Shown: positions 1 to 8,535, counted from the stretch's first letter. The stretch: 64,000 bases of DNA from Urechidicola croceus (GCF_001761325.1 NZ_CP017478.1:2129501-2193500); one strand, 5' to 3'. Notes: a model not told the origin generated them from the sequence alone. Translations and numbers: made by a program.

Positions 1-554
1 ACTATTTTAAAAGTAACTACGATCCACATATTTGGTTTGATATTGATTATTGGACGCAAGTAGGAACGTATGTAACTAAAAAATTACAAGAATTAAATCC
101 TGAAAATGCTCAAATGTTTGAAGAAAACTGGCAAAACTATTATAATGAATTAATTTCTTTAAAAGAAAAAGTGAATACAACTATTGATTCATTACCAGAA
201 GAAAAACGAATTTTGGTAACAGCACATGATGCCTTTAACTATTTTGGTAGAGCATTTAAGTTTGAAGTAGTAGGCTTACAAGGGCTTTCAACCGCAACAG
301 AGGCTGGAGTTCAAGATGTTCAAAAATTAGCTAACTTTATTATTGAAAAGAACGTAAAAGCAATTTTTGTAGAAAGTTCAGTACCTAAAAGAACCATTGA
401 AGCACTTCAAGCAGCAGTAAAATCAAAAAAACATGAAGTTGAAATAGGTGGAACGCTCTATTCTGATGCTTTAGGAAATAAAGGGACGGTTGAAGGAACT
501 TATATTGGAATGTTTGAGTACAATGTAAATACAATTGTAAACGCCTTAAAATAA
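1..554 (+). CDS. Metal ABC transporter substrate-binding protein, C-terminal part
   Basis: The gene enters from the left edge; its reading frame is open from base 3 and ends at 554. The visible 183 residues are the C-terminal half of a cluster A-I (TroA/ZnuA/MntA-type) periplasmic metal-binding protein. A DPHIWFD motif at the very start carries one of the family's metal-ligand His residues, and the stretch [14 protein letters not shown] carries the next ligand His. The last ligand of the family is an Asp, plausibly that in [10 protein letters not shown]. It captures Mn, Zn or Fe in the periplasm for the permeases encoded downstream; the metal cannot be told from the sequence. Its stop overlaps the ATPase start codon (TAATG), showing translational coupling. 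The signal sequence and N-terminal domain are outside the window. Confidence 0.93.
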   Translation, partial: YFKSNYDPHIWFDIDYWTQVGTYVTKKLQELNPENAQMFEENWQNYYNELISLKEKVNTTIDSLPEEKRILVTAHDAFNYFGRAFKFEVVGLQGLSTATEAGVQDVQKLANFIIEKNVKAIFVESSVPKRTIEALQAAVKSKKHEVEIGGTLYSDALGNKGTVEGTYIGMFEYNVNTIVNALK

Positions 555-1288
555 TGAGTAAAATAGCAGTAAAAGTAGACGATTTAACAGTTGCTTACAA
601 CTATAAACCTGTACTTTGGGACATCGATCTTGAAATTCCCGAAGGTGTACTTATGGCGATTGTTGGTCCAAATGGCGCAGGTAAATCTACCCTAATCAAA
701 GCCATATTAGGAATTTTAGATCCACTTGCAGGAAGTGTAAGTATTTATGGAAAACCTTATGAAAAACAGCGTTCACTAGTTGCTTATGTGCCTCAAAAAG
801 GAAGTGTAGATTGGGATTTTCCTACTACTGCATTAGATGTAGTTATGATGGGGACATACGGAAGTTTAGGCTGGATAAAACGTCCTAGAGAAAAAGAAAA
901 AAAAGCCGCGTTGGAAGCACTTGAAAAAGTAGGGATGCTTCCTTTTAAAGGCCGACAAATAAGCCAACTTTCGGGTGGACAACAACAACGTATATTTTTG
1001 GCTCGTGCATTGGTACAAGATGCATCGATCTATTTTATGGACGAACCTTTTCAAGGAGTGGATGCCACTACTGAAATTGCTATTATCAATATTTTAAAAG
1101 AATTAAGAAAAGCCAATAAAACTGTAATTGTAGTTCATCATGATTTACAAACAGTTCCTGAGTATTTTGATTGGGTAACATTTTTAAATGTAAAAAAGAT
1201 TGCTACAGGTCCTGTTAAAGACATTTTTAATGATGATAATTTAACTAAAACTTATGGAATTAATTATAAAGTAAGTATTCAAGAGTAG
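554..1288 (+). CDS. Metal ABC transporter ATP-binding protein
   Basis: A 244-residue ABC ATPase that powers divalent-metal import. Walker A is GPNGAGKST (residues 38-46), the Q-loop lies around [12 protein letters not shown], the signature is LSGGQQQR (about 139-146), Walker B is IYFMDEP (159-165), and the switch His is in VVHHD. The combination VPQK-DWDFP is typical of the TroB/MntB/ZnuC family. The start codon overlaps the stop of the binding-protein gene by one base. The partner permeases lie downstream, but the operon is broken at 1289-1765 by an unrelated small gene. The substrate metal is not decidable from the sequence. Confidence 0.95.
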   Translation: MSKIAVKVDDLTVAYNYKPVLWDIDLEIPEGVLMAIVGPNGAGKSTLIKAILGILDPLAGSVSIYGKPYEKQRSLVAYVPQKGSVDWDFPTTALDVVMMGTYGSLGWIKRPREKEKKAALEALEKVGMLPFKGRQISQLSGGQQQRIFLARALVQDASIYFMDEPFQGVDATTEIAIINILKELRKANKTVIVVHHDLQTVPEYFDWVTFLNVKKIATGPVKDIFNDDNLTKTYGINYKVSIQE

Positions 1289-1343
1289 GTTTTAGACTAA
1301 TAGTCTTTAGACGGTAGTTGTTAGTGATATTAAATCACAAAAT

Positions 1344-1745
1344 ATGAACGAAACAAAATTCAAATTCGAAGATTTAAAAGTATATCAAAAAGCATTGGGC
1401 TTTGTTGATATCGTTTATACTATTTGTAATGATTTTCCTATAACTGAACGCTATGGATTATATTCTCAATTTACAAGAGCCGCAGTTTCAATATCATTAA
1501 ATATTGCTGAAGGCTCTGGAGATACTGATGCCCAATTTAATAGGTTTCTTCAAATAGCAATTAACTCCGTAAAAGAATGTGTTGTATGTTCAACTATTGC
1601 CAAAAGGCAAAATTTTATAACCGACAAACAAGATTTTGAACTAAGAGAAAATTTAGTAGAATTATCTAAAATGATATCAAGCCTTCAAAAATATTTAAAA
1701 AAAACTAAAGATAAAAAAACTACAACTATAACAACTAAAGACTAA
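1344..1745 (+). CDS. Four-helix-bundle protein (23S rRNA intervening-sequence protein family)
   Basis: A 133-residue protein of the four-helix-bundle/S23 family, recognised from the N-terminal FEDLKVYQKA motif, the central FTRAAVSISLNIAEG motif and the helical C-terminal half. Members were first seen inside intervening sequences of 23S rRNA but also occur as free-standing chromosomal genes; their biochemical role is not established. Here there is no rRNA nearby: the gene sits between the ATPase and permease genes of a metal importer, flanked by imperfect inverted repeats rich in TTAG/CTAA. The C-terminal residues (KTTTITTKD) are encoded by the right-hand repeat. It looks like cargo of a small insertion rather than a transporter component. 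Confidence 0.85.
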   Translation: MNETKFKFEDLKVYQKALGFVDIVYTICNDFPITERYGLYSQFTRAAVSISLNIAEGSGDTDAQFNRFLQIAINSVKECVVCSTIAKRQNFITDKQDFELRENLVELSKMISSLQKYLKKTKDKKTTTITTKD

Positions 1746-1765
1746 CGACTAAGGACTGCAAACTA

Positions 1766-2893
1766 ATGACTATTACAGAATATTTTGAACTTGTTTTTTC
1801 TGATTATACACTACGTACAATCACACTTGGGACAGCCATTTTAGGTGCCGTTTGTGGTATGCTTGGTAGTTTTGCCGTACTTAGAAAGCAAAGTTTATTA
1901 GGTGATGCTATTTCACATGCTGCGCTTCCTGGAATTGCAATTGCTTTTTTACTCACTGGAGCAAAAGACAGCAATGTTTTACTTTTAGGTGCTTTAATCA
2001 GTGGTCTAATAGGAACTTTTTGGATAAGAGGAATTATTACAAAAACTCATTTAAAATCGGATACTGCACTTGGGCTGATACTTTCTTTGTTTTTTGGTTT
2101 TGGAATGTTATTACTTACATTTATTCAAAAACAACCTAATGCTAATCAAGCAGGACTGGACAAGTACCTATTCGGACAAGCAGCAACTTTAGTCGAAAAA
2201 GATGTATGGATGATGGCTATAGTTACAGGATTATGTCTTATTGTTTTACTTTTATTTTGGAAAGAGTTTAAAATTTTACTTTTTGATGCAGATTACACTA
2301 AAACTCTTGGTTTCAATACCAAAACTATAGATATTCTCATAACTTCATTTATCGTTTTAGCAATTGTTTTAGGCTTACAAACTGTTGGTGTAGTATTGAT
2401 GAGCGCAATGCTTTTGGCTCCTGCAGCAGCAGCAAGACAATGGACAAATAGTTTAGGAGTTATGGTGTTTCTAGCTGCCATATTTGGTGCTTTTTCAGGA
2501 GTTTTTGGTACCGCAATAAGCGCAAGTCAAAACAACCTTTCAACAGGACCAGTAATTGTTCTTGTTGCAGCAGTATTTGTAATCTTCTCATTTATTTTTT
2601 CACCAAGTAGAGGGTTGTTATTTAAACAAATTCGAATTATTAAAAACAGACGTGATTTAGAATTATATAAAACATTAGCGTTCATGCATAATATTGCAGA
2701 AACACATGAAAATATTGCGCATCCTCACGCTATAAAAATCTTGAATAATTTTCAAGGTTTTACTCGAAAAACCTTACAGAAATTAGTTGAAAGAAACTAC
2801 GTTACCTTAAACGGGAATATGTGGTCATTGACCGAAGAAGGTTTCAATAAAGCAGCCAATTTATACAACCAACATTCCAACGAAGATGAGTAG
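1766..2893 (+). CDS. Metal ABC transporter permease with C-terminal winged-helix-like domain
   Basis: A 375-residue ABC-3 family permease (TroC/MntC/ZnuB-like). Residues 1-285 contain about eight or nine hydrophobic segments, with the family signature GDAISHAALPGIA near residue 45. Residues about 295-375 form a soluble extension (HNIAETHENI, then KTLQKLVERNYVTLNG and WSLTEEGFNKA) resembling a DtxR/MntR-type winged helix; ordinary TroC-type permeases lack it. The 3' end overlaps the second permease gene by 8 bases. The start codon lies inside the right-hand repeat flanking the four-helix-bundle insertion, so the native leader may have been replaced. The fused domain could sense metal in the cytoplasm (inference). 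Confidence 0.92.
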   Translation: MTITEYFELVFSDYTLRTITLGTAILGAVCGMLGSFAVLRKQSLLGDAISHAALPGIAIAFLLTGAKDSNVLLLGALISGLIGTFWIRGIITKTHLKSDTALGLILSLFFGFGMLLLTFIQKQPNANQAGLDKYLFGQAATLVEKDVWMMAIVTGLCLIVLLLFWKEFKILLFDADYTKTLGFNTKTIDILITSFIVLAIVLGLQTVGVVLMSAMLLAPAAAARQWTNSLGVMVFLAAIFGAFSGVFGTAISASQNNLSTGPVIVLVAAVFVIFSFIFSPSRGLLFKQIRIIKNRRDLELYKTLAFMHNIAETHENIAHPHAIKILNNFQGFTRKTLQKLVERNYVTLNGNMWSLTEEGFNKAANLYNQHSNEDE

Positions 2894-4046
2894 TGCACAG
2901 ATAGAAATACAATTAATTGCAAGTGTGGTTGCAATCGCTTGTGCCATTCCAGGAACATTTCTGGTATTGAGAAAAATGGCGATGATTAGTGATGCTATAA
3001 GCCATTCAATATTACCTGGAATTGTAATTGGATTTTTCATCACCCAAGATTTAAATTCACCTCTTCTTATTCTTTTGGCAGCAGTAACAGGAATTATAAC
3101 AGTTGTCCTAGTTGAACGAATTCAAAAAACGGGCTTGGTTAAAGAAGATACCGCAATCGGACTCGTCTTTCCAGCACTATTTAGTATTGGAGTCATTGTG
3201 ATTGCCAAAAACGCAAATGATGTACATCTTGATGTTGATGCTGTATTATTGGGCGAACTTGCATTTGCTCCTTTTGATAGATTAATGATTTCCGGAACAG
3301 ATTTTGGACCAAAATCACTTTGGATTATTGGGACTATTCTTTTAATTACCGTTGGACTATTATTTGCCTTTTTTAAAGAATTAAAAGTAAGTACTTTTGA
3401 TGCAGGATTAGCTTCTGCATTAGGTTTTTCTCCAGCAATTATTCATTACGGATTGATGACCGTAGCATCCGTAACTACAGTCGGTGCTTTTGACGCAGTT
3501 GGAGCAATCTTAGTAGTTGCTTTAATGATAGCACCTGCAGCAAGCGCATATCTATTGACGAATGACTTAAAACGCATGCTATTTTTATCTGTTGCTTTTG
3601 GGGTATTTAGTGCTATTTCTGGCTATTGGCTAGCACATTGGTTGGACGCATCTATTGCTGGTTCCATTACTACAATGTTAGGTTTATTATTTCTCGCTGT
3701 GTATTTATTTGCACCAAGTAAAGGACTTATTTCAGTGATGTACAGAGAAAAACAACAACGAACAGAAGTATCTTTATTGACTTTTCTATTACATCTAAAA
3801 AATCATAATGAAATTGAAGAAAGACATGTAAATCATTTAAACGAGCATATCAATTGGCAAAAGGTTCGTTCTGAAACAGTGTTAGATTTAGCCATAAAAA
3901 ACAATATGATTACTATTGAAAATGAGATTGTCTCATTGACTGAAAAAGGAAATGAATTTACTTCTAAAGCTATCGATTATATTATTACAAATGAAGATGC
4001 TCAGATTGAAGATATGAAAGACGATTTCTTTTTGTTTAGAGGGTAA
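2886..4046 (+). CDS. Second metal ABC transporter permease with C-terminal soluble domain
   Basis: A 386-residue ABC-3 permease (TroD-like) that pairs with the upstream permease to form the transmembrane channel. It has the same family signature (SDAISHSILPGIV near residue 36) and about eight or nine membrane segments up to residue 285. It too ends in a cytosolic extension of about 95 residues: EIEERHVNHLNEHINW, then a helix-turn-helix-like segment and a wing (ENEIVSLTEKGNEF). The Glu/His-rich stretch resembles metal-binding parts of DtxR-family regulators. Having the fused domain on both permeases suggests a symmetrical regulatory device on the heterodimer (inference). It is the last gene of the importer operon. 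Confidence 0.92.
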   Translation: MSSAQIEIQLIASVVAIACAIPGTFLVLRKMAMISDAISHSILPGIVIGFFITQDLNSPLLILLAAVTGIITVVLVERIQKTGLVKEDTAIGLVFPALFSIGVIVIAKNANDVHLDVDAVLLGELAFAPFDRLMISGTDFGPKSLWIIGTILLITVGLLFAFFKELKVSTFDAGLASALGFSPAIIHYGLMTVASVTTVGAFDAVGAILVVALMIAPAASAYLLTNDLKRMLFLSVAFGVFSAISGYWLAHWLDASIAGSITTMLGLLFLAVYLFAPSKGLISVMYREKQQRTEVSLLTFLLHLKNHNEIEERHVNHLNEHINWQKVRSETVLDLAIKNNMITIENEIVSLTEKGNEFTSKAIDYIITNEDAQIEDMKDDFFLFRG

Positions 4047-4163
4047 GCCACTAATACTAAATGGAAATTTTTAAACAGTTAATGATATATATACACAAGA
4101 TTTTACAGTTTATATTTAAAAAAACAAGTCAAATTACATATTATTAAAAAACATAATAAAAAA

Positions 4164-5018
4164 ATGATAATATTAAAAGACAAGCCAGGACAGTTATGTA
4201 ATAGATTATGGGCTTTCTCCCCTTTTATTTCCGAAGCACTAGAAAATAATACTAAGATTAAGATTCTACATTTTTATGATTACTATAATTATTTTGAAGA
4301 TTTAAATACTTTTAAATCTGTTAGTTTTATTAAAAATAAAAAAGCGCTAATCCTATATAATTTATTATTTAAAATTCTAAATAAAATACCATATAAGTTT
4401 TTGTCTCATTTAGGAATTATTTATGACTCACAAAATTACATAACAGAGGCAAATCAAAATAATAAACTTCATTTAATTAACGGATGGAGTCAAAAAAAAC
4501 CGAATAAACAATTAAAATTAACAGATCTACAAAAATTATTTCGACCTAAAGATATTTATGCAAATAGAGTTGATAATATTTTTTCAAAAAAAAGAAAGGT
4601 GAATGACCTAATTATTGGTGTTCATATTAGAAGAGGAGATTATAAAGACTATAGAGGTGGAAAATATTATTATTCTGATTTAACAATAATCAATTTTATA
4701 TTACAAATTATAAATGAATTTGATAAAAATAAAAAATTAACATTTCTACTTTGCTCAAATGAAAAAATAAATATTAAAGCCTATAATGATGTACCCGTTT
4801 TTCAAATAAATAACGCCAATCTTATTGAAGACTTATATGGTTTAAGCAAATGTGACTATATAATAGGTCCTCCAAGTACATTTTCTATGTGGGCTTCTTT
4901 TTATGGCCAAAAACCCTTATATTTTTTAAAAGAATCAACTTCTGTAATAAAAAAAGATAATTTTAGTATAATTTCTAAACAAAATCACTTTAAAAACGGA
5001 CATATTTTTAGTCACTAA
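4164..5018 (+). CDS. GT11-like glycosyltransferase (alpha-1,2-fucosyltransferase family)
   Basis: A 284-residue putative glycosyltransferase. The N-terminal GQLCNRLWAF resembles the GGLGNQ donor-site start of GT11 enzymes, HIRRGDY (residues 154-160) is the classic GDP-fucose-binding motif of fucosyltransferases, and DLYGLSKCDYIIGPPSTFSM matches the third conserved block. It probably transfers fucose or a related sugar to a cell-surface glycan. There are no other polysaccharide genes beside it, and both flanks are very AT-rich, with many AAA/AAT codons, so it may be a transferred or relict gene. The acceptor is unknown; GT11 membership is by motif only. Confidence 0.75.
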   Translation: MIILKDKPGQLCNRLWAFSPFISEALENNTKIKILHFYDYYNYFEDLNTFKSVSFIKNKKALILYNLLFKILNKIPYKFLSHLGIIYDSQNYITEANQNNKLHLINGWSQKKPNKQLKLTDLQKLFRPKDIYANRVDNIFSKKRKVNDLIIGVHIRRGDYKDYRGGKYYYSDLTIINFILQIINEFDKNKKLTFLLCSNEKINIKAYNDVPVFQINNANLIEDLYGLSKCDYIIGPPSTFSMWASFYGQKPLYFLKESTSVIKKDNFSIISKQNHFKNGHIFSH

Positions 5019-5107
5019 ATAAGTATTGTGATTTACATAAAAAATTAATAAATATGAATGTGTATTAACAGCAAGAACTATTTTCATCTCACTATCAAAT
5101 AAATTTC

Positions 5108-5239
5108 CTAATGACAACCGCATTTATCTTGGCCACAAGATTTTGCGGTTTTTTTCTTTTTGAAGAAATATTTTTTTACCAAAAAACTAACTGCCAATGA
5201 CACAGTGATATAAACTAATATTTCTTGAAGTATCTCCAT
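5108..5239 (-). CDS. FeoB-associated Cys-rich membrane protein, 43 residues
   Basis: A short gene directly downstream of feoB on the same strand, read from ATG at 5239 to TAG at 5108. The product has one membrane helix at its N-terminus (EILVYITVSLAVSFLV), then a Lys-rich patch, and ends in a Cys cluster (SCGQDKCGCH). This matches the FeoB-associated Cys-rich membrane protein family, small one-helix proteins encoded next to feoB in many bacteria and proposed to act like FeoC; their function is not firmly shown. The gap to the feoB stop is 37 bases, so it should be co-transcribed with feoAB. Confidence 0.85.
   Translation of the reverse strand: MEILQEILVYITVSLAVSFLVKKYFFKKKKTAKSCGQDKCGCH
5116..5160 (+). 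terminator. Terminator-like hairpin antisense to the Cys-rich FeoB partner gene
   Basis: AACCGC (5116-5121) pairs with GCGGTT (5145-5150), and ATCTT pairs with AAGAT inside. On the + strand the hairpin is followed by a T-rich run (TTTTTTT-C-TTTT). It would end transcripts of the upstream GT11-like gene. It lies wholly inside the minus-strand small ORF, whose Lys codons supply the T-run. Confidence 0.5.
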
Positions 5240-5276
5240 TTATTTTTTGTCGTATTTTTCTAAATAACTTTCAAAA

Positions 5277-7385
5277 TCACTTTAAAAACTGAAACGCAAT
5301 TAATGCAGTAATATATGCAATTGTAGACATTCCAAACAATTGAATCATAGGCCATTTCCAACTATTAGTCTCTTTCTTAACAATAGCCAATGTAGCCATA
5401 CATTGCATTGCAAAAGCATAAAATAGCAGAAGCGATATTCCACTAGCAAATGTAAATATTTTCTTTCCATTTGGATGAACCTCTGCAGCCATTTTTTGCT
5501 TAATAGTTTCTTCTTCCTCTCCAGCACTTCCAACACTGTATATTGTTGCTAAAGTACCAACAAACACTTCTCTTGCAGCAAATGAAGTCACTAATGCAAT
5601 TCCAATTTTCCAATCATATCCTAATGGTTTTATAACTGGCTCTATTGTTTTACCAACAATACCTATATAAGAATTTTCCAACTTATAAGCAGCAATCTTA
5701 TCATCTAATTCTGTTTCACTCATTTGTTGATTAGCAACTTCTGACATTACAATTGATTCAGCATTATTAAATTTTTCTCCTGGACCATAAGATGCTAAAA
5801 ACCATAGAATTATAGATATTGCCAAAATTATTTTACCAGCATCAAAAAGAAAAGTTTTTGTCTTTTCTAAAACATTGATAAATACATTTTTAAATAAAGG
5901 CACTTTATAATTTGGCATTTCAACTACAAAATAGGATTTACTCTTAATCTTAAGTGTTTTATTTAAAATATAAGCCGCAATTATTGCACCAGCGAAACCT
6001 AATAAATATAACAACATCAGTGTTAATCCTTGAGCATTAAAAATTCCAAAAACACGCTTGTTTGGAATTACCAAAGCAATTAAAATAGCATAAACTGGTA
6101 ATCTTGCTGAACAAGTTGTAAATGGAGTTACCAAAATTGTAATTAATCTTTCTTTCCAACTTTCAATATTACGGGTAGCCATAATTGCAGGAATAGCACA
6201 AGCAGTTCCAGAAATTAACGGAACAACACTTTTCCCACTTAATCCAAAACGTCGCATAATTCTATCCATCAAGAATACAACACGACTCATATAACCGCTT
6301 TCTTCTAAAATTGAAATAAATAAAAATAAAAATGCAATCTGAGGGATGAAAATAACAACTCCTCCAAGCCCTGCAATAATTCCATCAACTAATAAATCGG
6401 TAAATTTTCCTGGAGCCATTACACTACGAACCCAATCTCCTAGTGACGCAAAGGAATTATCAATAAAATCCATAGGAACTCCACTCCAGTCAAATAGCAT
6501 TTGAAATATCAATAATAAAATCCCAAAGAAAATTATATATCCAAATACTTTATGCGTAAGTATTCTATCAAATTGACTTCGTAAATCTGTTGCTTTTGAT
6601 TTATCAACTACATAGCCTTTTTTAAGAGTGTCATTGATAAATTTATAACGCAAAATTGTTTCTTTTTGCTGTAATTTTTTTAATTCTGATTTTGATTTTG
6701 TTTCAAATGAATGAAATCCTTCAAAATCTTTCTTTTCTAACTTACCAAAATTTACATCTTGAGTAATTACTAACCATAATTTATATAATGATTGATTTGG
6801 AAACGCTTTTCTTAACCTTTCAAAATAATCTGAATCTATTTTAGATGTATCTAAACAAGGTTCAGATGGCAAATTTTTATATTCTTGAAGTAATGTAGAT
6901 ATTTGATCAATACCATTTTTAGTACGAGAACTTACAAGTGCAATTTTAGTTTTTAATTCTTTTTCCAATACTGGTATATCAATAGAAATACCTTTGCTTT
7001 TCATTCTATCCGACATATTGATAACGAGTATCGTCGGAATTTCTAAATCTTTTATTTGAGTAAATAAAAGTAAATTTCTTTTAAGATTTTCTACCTCTGA
7101 AACAACAATTGCTACATCTGGATAATCTTCATCACTCTTATTCATTAATAGTTCAATGACCACACTTTCATCTAAAGAAGATGCGTTTAAACTATATGTA
7201 CCAGGCAAATCAATAATTTTAGCCTTTTGATGGCGAGTTAATTTACAATAACCCACCTTTTTTTCAACTGTTATACCTGGATAATTCCCAACTTGCTGAT
7301 TTAAACCTGTTAAGTGATTAAATACTGATGTTTTTCCAGTATTTGGATTTCCTATTAACGCAACTTTCAATAAATCAGTACTCAT
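5277..7385 (-). CDS. feoB: Ferrous iron transport protein B
   Basis: A 702-residue FeoB, the inner-membrane Fe(II) transporter. The N-terminal G-protein domain has G1 GNPNTGKT (12-19), G3 DLPG (59-62) and G4 NMSD (123-126). A helical GDI-like region follows, then the polytopic membrane part with both Gate-type cores (SGTACAIPAIMATR and TTCSARLPVY). The length and domain order are those of a complete protein. The feoA start lies upstream on the same strand with 12 bases between the two genes, and the Cys-rich partner follows, so the three form one operon. Regulation is probably by iron through the palindrome in front of feoA. Confidence 0.97.
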   Translation of the reverse strand: MSTDLLKVALIGNPNTGKTSVFNHLTGLNQQVGNYPGITVEKKVGYCKLTRHQKAKIIDLPGTYSLNASSLDESVVIELLMNKSDEDYPDVAIVVSEVENLKRNLLLFTQIKDLEIPTILVINMSDRMKSKGISIDIPVLEKELKTKIALVSSRTKNGIDQISTLLQEYKNLPSEPCLDTSKIDSDYFERLRKAFPNQSLYKLWLVITQDVNFGKLEKKDFEGFHSFETKSKSELKKLQQKETILRYKFINDTLKKGYVVDKSKATDLRSQFDRILTHKVFGYIIFFGILLLIFQMLFDWSGVPMDFIDNSFASLGDWVRSVMAPGKFTDLLVDGIIAGLGGVVIFIPQIAFLFLFISILEESGYMSRVVFLMDRIMRRFGLSGKSVVPLISGTACAIPAIMATRNIESWKERLITILVTPFTTCSARLPVYAILIALVIPNKRVFGIFNAQGLTLMLLYLLGFAGAIIAAYILNKTLKIKSKSYFVVEMPNYKVPLFKNVFINVLEKTKTFLFDAGKIILAISIILWFLASYGPGEKFNNAESIVMSEVANQQMSETELDDKIAAYKLENSYIGIVGKTIEPVIKPLGYDWKIGIALVTSFAAREVFVGTLATIYSVGSAGEEEETIKQKMAAEVHPNGKKIFTFASGISLLLFYAFAMQCMATLAIVKKETNSWKWPMIQLFGMSTIAYITALIAFQFLK

Positions 7386-7397
7386 ATTTTTATCAAC

Positions 7398-7628
7398 TTA
7401 TTTAAGTACTTTTTTAATTGAGATTTGAAGAGCAGTTTCTCTTCTTATTGCAACATAACTTCCATTAATATTTATATACAAAGGATCATTGAAAGGGGCA
7501 AATTGCACTAATTCTACAGAGTTTCCAGGCAAGCATCCCATTTCAATCAATTTTAACGGAATTGCATCAATCTCAAAATCTTCTATGATTCCTTTTTCAC
7601 CTTTTTTTAATGTTGCAACATTTGGCAT
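7398..7628 (-). CDS. feoA: Ferrous iron transport protein A
   Basis: A 76-residue SH3-like FeoA protein. The pattern fits the family: an N-terminal LKKGEKGIIEDFE, a central LIEMGCLPGNSVELVQFAPF, a short strand region DPLYININGSYVAIRR, and a C-terminal helix. FeoA is a cytoplasmic partner needed for FeoB-dependent Fe(II) uptake. It is the first gene of feoA-feoB-(Cys-rich protein). A TATATTTG -7 element and a perfect 15-base palindrome lie directly upstream. Confidence 0.95.
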   Translation of the reverse strand: MPNVATLKKGEKGIIEDFEIDAIPLKLIEMGCLPGNSVELVQFAPFNDPLYININGSYVAIRRETALQISIKKVLK

Positions 7629-7651
7629 TCAAGTAGTTTTAAAATAGAATG

Positions 7652-7659
7652 CAAATATA
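7652..7659 (-). promoter_or_regulatory. -7 promoter element of feoA
   Basis: On the minus strand the sequence reads TATATTTG, an exact match to the Bacteroidota -7 consensus TAnnTTTG, 24 bases before the feoA start codon. No convincing -33 TTTG is visible; the palindrome at 7665-7679 occupies the spacer. Confidence 0.6.
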
Positions 7660-7664
7660 CTAAA

Positions 7665-7679
7665 TTAGAATCATTCTAA
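7665..7679. promoter_or_regulatory. Perfect palindrome over the feo promoter, candidate metal-repressor operator
   Basis: TTAGAAT-C-ATTCTAA is a perfect 7-1-7 inverted repeat placed 5 bases upstream of the feoA -7 element, where a bound dimer would block RNA polymerase. Its size and AT-rich dyad are like operators of Fur or DtxR-family iron regulators. Which regulator binds is unknown. Confidence 0.55.
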
Positions 7680-7701
7680 AATAGGAAGTCCATAACTACT
7701 T

Positions 7702-8379
7702 TTAATATTCTTCTTGTAGTAATTTTATATCGGCTATTAACTGTTGAATATCTTCGGAATTAGTTCCATCGTAATAGCCTCGGATTTGACGTTTTTTATC
7801 TACTAAAATAAAATTCTCAGTATGAATAAAATCCTGTTCTCCTCCATCGCCATCATCAATAACGGCAAAATAACTTTTTCGAGCCAAATCGTAAATATGC
7901 CTTTTATCTCCAGTTGTAACATTCCATTTAGAATCTTCAACACCTTTCATATCTGCATAATCTCTCAAAATTGGAATGCTATCCATAACTGGTGTTACAG
8001 AATGAGAAAGTAACATAATAGTAGAATCATTCTTAAATTCTTCTTGAACTTTTATCATGTTATTGGTCATAATTGGACAAATGGTTTGACATCTAGTAAA
8101 GAAAAAATCGGCTACATAAATCTTATCCTCATAATCTTTTTGAGTAATGACTTTACCATTTTGATTAATTAATGAGAAATCTCCAATTTTATGATTACTC
8201 CTTACATGTTTTACTGAAGAATCTACCAATCTAGGGTTTACATCTGCAGGATTATAAACAGGCAATTTCTTATCTGGATTTAAAATCGAATAAATTAAAG
8301 CAATCATTACAACAGAAAAAACGGTCATAATTACAATTATTGGTAACGATTTTTTAAAATTCCTTTGACTCATTTTCAA
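7702..8379 (-). CDS. SCO1/SenC family copper chaperone
   Basis: A 225-residue membrane-anchored thioredoxin-fold protein. One N-terminal membrane helix (about residues 11-31) is followed by a periplasmic domain. The Cu ligands are Cys97 and Cys101 (TRCQTICP) and the distal His186 (IHTENF), all present. Sco proteins load copper into the CuA site of cytochrome c oxidase or act as thiol oxidoreductases in the same process. It is transcribed away from rseP and lies upstream of, but apart from, the feo operon. The ATG at 8379 follows a close TAAATTTG -7 element. Confidence 0.93.
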   Translation of the reverse strand: MKMSQRNFKKSLPIIVIMTVFSVVMIALIYSILNPDKKLPVYNPADVNPRLVDSSVKHVRSNHKIGDFSLINQNGKVITQKDYEDKIYVADFFFTRCQTICPIMTNNMIKVQEEFKNDSTIMLLSHSVTPVMDSIPILRDYADMKGVEDSKWNVTTGDKRHIYDLARKSYFAVIDDGDGGEQDFIHTENFILVDKKRQIRGYYDGTNSEDIQQLIADIKLLQEEY

Positions 8380-8392
8380 CTAAATTTTAAGA

Positions 8393-8400
8393 CAAATTTA
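8393..8400 (-). promoter_or_regulatory. -7 promoter element of the sco gene
   Basis: The minus strand reads TAAATTTG (exact TAnnTTTG), 14 bases before the ATG at 8379, implying a very short leader. Confidence 0.5.
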
Positions 8401-8495
8401 CAATAAACAGTTTCATTTTAAGTATAAGAATTATAAAAGTTTGTTAAATCAAACTCTTACTTAAACTAAGTTTTTTTAAACTCTATTTAAAACCG

Positions 8496-8503
8496 TACAT
8501 TTG
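8496..8503 (+). promoter_or_regulatory. -7 promoter element of rseP inside a small hairpin
   Basis: TACATTTG (exact TAnnTTTG) lies 33 bases before the rseP ATG. It forms the centre of an inverted repeat (AAAACCGTAC-ATTT-GTGCGGTTTT, 8489-8512, one G-T pair). The dyad could be an operator; it has no T-run, so a terminator is unlikely. Confidence 0.5.
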
Positions 8504-8535
8504 TGCGGTTTTAAAAGAAAAGACAATAACATTTT

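Noticed and set aside
1344-1745. Four-helix-bundle gene as evidence for a 23S rRNA intervening sequence
   Set aside because: No rRNA sequence surrounds the gene; both neighbours are metal-importer genes.
8489-8512. Hairpin upstream of rseP as a terminator
   Set aside because: The stem has no T-run on either strand and its centre is an exact -7 promoter element; an operator-like dyad at a promoter is more likely.
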